Made by a program: the position numbers and the translations under genes. Shown here in pieces: positions 16,802-17,989 of a stretch of 17,989 bases of DNA (the stretch's first letter is position 1; the number at the start of each line of letters is the position of its first letter). Under the pieces are notes generated by a model, which was not told the DNA's origin, ran no database searches, and saw nothing but the letters and a program-made list of their open reading frames with translations. The DNA comes from JBCBJX01 sp038522735 (GTDB lineage: Bacteria > Pseudomonadota > Alphaproteobacteria > Caulobacterales > Parvularculaceae), in the NCBI GenBank assembly GCA_038522735.1, contig JBCBJX010000068.1, forward strand, positions 1 through 17,989. The letters are read 5' to 3'.

Positions 16802-17314
16802 AACCATATCTATGGCCAACCCATAGATTACGATGGTGACCAGTTTGACCAGTTCAGGCAGGAGCTGATAGACGATTTACTCGACAATATTTCGGAGTTA
16901 GCTGATGCTACTAAGGAGTTTTTGTTCGAGACTTGCAGGCCCGGACTGGCGAATTCGGGCTCTACGTTGCAAAACCTAGGGCAGGCTGCGACCCTTACAG
17001 GTGCATCAGCCGTTGTAGTCGGTGGGGTTCTAGCGGGTACCGGTGTAGGCGGAGGAGCCGGTGTTACCTTCATGGGGGCTGGAGCGGCTGCAATGACCAT
17101 TGGAGGCGCCGCTGATATCGTGGGCCGCGCGATGCAATCACTAGGGGGCGTATCCGACGCTGGTTTTGGTACGGCGGCCGCAACGATGATTGCGACCGGT
17201 GGAGCAAGTTCCGCGATCCGCCATTTCGGGAGTCAGGCAGTTCGCGAAGCCTTGCCATTGGCGGAGGCGGGAGTAGCAATCGCGGGAGTATCACCGGCTA
17301 GAGGAGGATGTTGA
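16802..17314 (+). pseudogene. 3' remnant of a larger gene (toxin-C-terminus-like), no start
   Basis: An open frame of 170 codons without a plausible start. Upstream, the frame runs into a TAG at 16733 inside the palindrome. The only early start-like codon is a TTG at 16922 with no RBS, and the first in-frame ATG is at 17069. The translation looks like real protein: NHIYGQPIDYDGDQFDQF, then an acidic helix (ELIDDLLDNISELADATKEF), then a long glycine- and alanine-rich hydrophobic segment of about 50-60 residues (AVVVGGVLAGTGVGGGAGV onward), ending SPARGGC. The end overlaps the next gene as TGATG, as in toxin-immunity pairs. No family is recognised; a pore- or membrane-directed toxin domain is speculation. 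Its composition is less GC-biased than the core genes. Confidence 0.55.
16808..16828. repeat. 8-bp inverted repeat after the long palindrome
   Basis: ATCTATGG (16808-16815) and CCATAGAT (16821-16828) are exact reverse complements around CCAAC. The stem lies only 7 nt after the 78-nt palindrome and within the remnant frame. It may be incidental or part of the same rearranged junction. Confidence 0.4.
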
Positions 17315-17538
17315 TGAGCAGAAATGAGGTCTTGCTAAGAGGATTTGGTGGTGTTGTAGCTATAGTTGTTCTTGTGATCTACGTCACTGCTAGCATTTCG
17401 TCGAAAGGCTATGATCTTTGGTCCTATTTTGGTTTAGATATTAAAATGAACTTTTATCAGGCTCAACTAATATTACCTTCCTATATGATCTTCTTTTACT
17501 TTTACAAAAACCTCCTTGATAAAAAATTTCCAAAGTAA
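17314..17538 (+). CDS. Small two-helix membrane protein, possible immunity protein
   Basis: A 74-residue protein starting MSRNEVLLRGF at the ATG 17314, chosen because GAGGAGG at 17301-17307 lies 6 nt upstream; an ATG at 17308 is too close to that site. Two hydrophobic segments are seen, at about 12-29 (GFGGVVAIVVLVIYVTAS) and about 50-66 (AQLILPSYMIFFYFYKN), and the end is Lys-rich (KKFPK). It overlaps the stop of the upstream remnant by TGATG, so it was translationally coupled to that gene. Base use is markedly AT-rich compared with the core genome, suggesting transfer. Small two-helix proteins directly after a membrane-active toxin are typical immunity proteins, but no family is recognised here, so the role is inferred from layout alone. 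Confidence 0.6.
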   Translation: MSRNEVLLRGFGGVVAIVVLVIYVTASISSKGYDLWSYFGLDIKMNFYQAQLILPSYMIFFYFYKNLLDKKFPK

Positions 17539-17649
17539 TTTATGGCGTATTATATAAATCTCACTCAGGTTTTGAGATAAAATTATTCATAATCATTTAA
17601 ATACTGAAATTCTGGCAGTGTAATAGAATAAACTCGGAGTAATTAAACG

Positions 17650-17865
17650 ATGACGATATTTAAGCCTGGTGATTGTGTATTTATAGGCTCCGGTGACTCG
17701 AAGGAGTATGGTATTATTGCGCATGGATGGTACGATCCTATAGGTTTTAACGATTACTATGTCGCTTTCTTTGGAACCGAAGTGCCGGTCGAAAAACCAA
17801 AAAAGAAGCCGTATGTACTGCGTTACTCAGAGTGGAGTTTGCAGTTAGTGACCCGACCCCTTTGA
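17650..17865 (+). CDS. Small AT-rich hypothetical protein, 3' end probably altered by IS
   Basis: A 71-codon frame starting MTIFKPGDCVFIGSGDSKEY, with a CGGAG RBS about 12 nt before the ATG. The predicted product is a soluble, Tyr- and Gly-rich, probably beta-type small domain (EYGIIAHGWYDPIGFNDYYV) with a Lys-Pro stretch near residue 50, ending YVLRYSEWSLQLVTRPL. The last five residues fall in DNA that looks like the left end of an IS3-family element, so the native C-terminus is probably replaced. Its style resembles small immunity-like proteins of polymorphic toxin loci, but no family is recognised. The 111-nt gap before it is very AT-rich and holds no clear gene. Confidence 0.5.
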   Translation: MTIFKPGDCVFIGSGDSKEYGIIAHGWYDPIGFNDYYVAFFGTEVPVEKPKKKPYVLRYSEWSLQLVTRPL

Positions 17866-17989
17866 ACGCAGCCGGTCTGAATGAAAAAATGGCTTGTTTG
17901 AAGGAGAAGAGCGATGGGCGCGAAGCGCTATAAACCCGAGGAAATTATCTCGAAACTGCGGGAAGCTGAGGTGCTGCTTGCCGAGGGGA
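17849..17989 (+). mobile_element. IS3-family insertion sequence, left end (partial)
   Basis: From about 17849 the sequence reads TGACCCGACCCCTTTGA and returns to GC-rich composition. It is followed 65 nt later by the start of an IS3-type orfA. A 5'-TG end is usual for IS3-family inverted repeats, so 17849 is my estimate of the IS border. The right end, second orf and any target duplication lie outside the window, so the border is not proven. Confidence 0.55.
17914..17989 (+). CDS. IS3-family transposase OrfA (N-terminus only)
   Basis: Only 25 codons are inside the window: MGAKRYKPEEIISKLREAEV followed by LLAEG. This is the N-terminal helix-turn-helix start of IS3-family OrfA proteins, whose consensus is of the KR.. 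PEEII.KLREAEVLL.. type. OrfA binds the terminal repeats, and with OrfB made by frameshifting forms the active transposase. A GAAGGAGAAGAG RBS precedes the ATG. The rest, including the DDE domain, is beyond the right edge. Confidence 0.85.
   Translation, partial: MGAKRYKPEEIISKLREAEVLLAEG

Noticed and set aside
16718..16806. Integron attC site
   Set aside because: A long hairpin is present, but the arms are perfect without the usual bulges, the core motifs are in the wrong order (TTAGGGG on the left, CCCCAAA on the right), and no integrase or cassette array is seen.
16922..17314. Intact gene starting at TTG 16922
   Set aside because: No RBS precedes it, and coding character clearly continues upstream to the palindrome, so it is better read as a truncated remnant.

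Overview
The window is a high-GC bacterial chromosome segment, most likely from an alphaproteobacterium (my guess is a Hyphomonadaceae/Parvularculaceae-like lineage). The reasons are the strong G/C third-position bias, a DUF2093 gene directly behind xseA, and a DUF374 acyltransferase-like gene coupled to waaA and lpxK. Nearly everything up to about 16.7 kb looks like ordinary, densely packed core genome. The last 1.3 kb is different and looks like the edge of an acquired, rearranged region.

Left part (1-4.6 kb). A minus-strand cluster reads purD, a 52-residue two-helix membrane protein, a 35-residue single-helix membrane protein, and then a MEST-like alpha/beta hydrolase that runs off the left edge. 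Divergent from purD is a 282-residue protein with one membrane anchor and an acidic linker, TonB-like in layout but without a recognisable TonB C-terminal domain. It converges on a 486-residue predicted lipoprotein with a zincin-like ExxH motif that lacks the first histidine.

Middle part (4.7-9.7 kb). xseA, a DUF2093 protein and an M23 (LytM-type) peptidase run on the plus strand, the last two coupled by an ATGA overlap. They converge on a minus-strand pair, a sterol-desaturase-family membrane hydroxylase and an exported rhodanese, also coupled by ATGA. A plus-strand iron unit follows: bfd (ferredoxin for iron release) and bfr (heme-binding ferritin). A TTGACA-type promoter overlaps a Fur-box-like site in front of bfd, and a second similar motif lies in front of bfr.

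LPS part (9.65-16.7 kb). Five minus-strand genes are packed almost without gaps: DUF374 protein, waaA, lpxK, an LpxL-type acyltransferase and a sulfotransferase-like protein. Three of the four junctions are ATGA stop/start overlaps. Divergent from them is an MsbA-type ABC exporter that must use a TTG start. Together these genes would build the Kdo-lipid A core, acylate it and flip it across the inner membrane; the terminal sulfotransferase-like gene could decorate lipid or glycan.

Right end (16.69-17.99 kb). Just after the exporter there is a 78-nt, nearly perfect hairpin (31-bp arms, then one mismatch, a 5-bp inner stem and a GCAA loop). It abuts a start-less 3' remnant of a larger gene with a glycine-rich hydrophobic stretch. 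This remnant overlaps by TGATG a small AT-rich two-helix membrane protein gene, an arrangement that recalls a toxin C-terminus with its immunity gene. A second small AT-rich ORF follows, apparently cut at its 3' end by an IS3-family insertion whose orfA starts at 17914 and runs off the window. This junction is the least ordinary part of the window.
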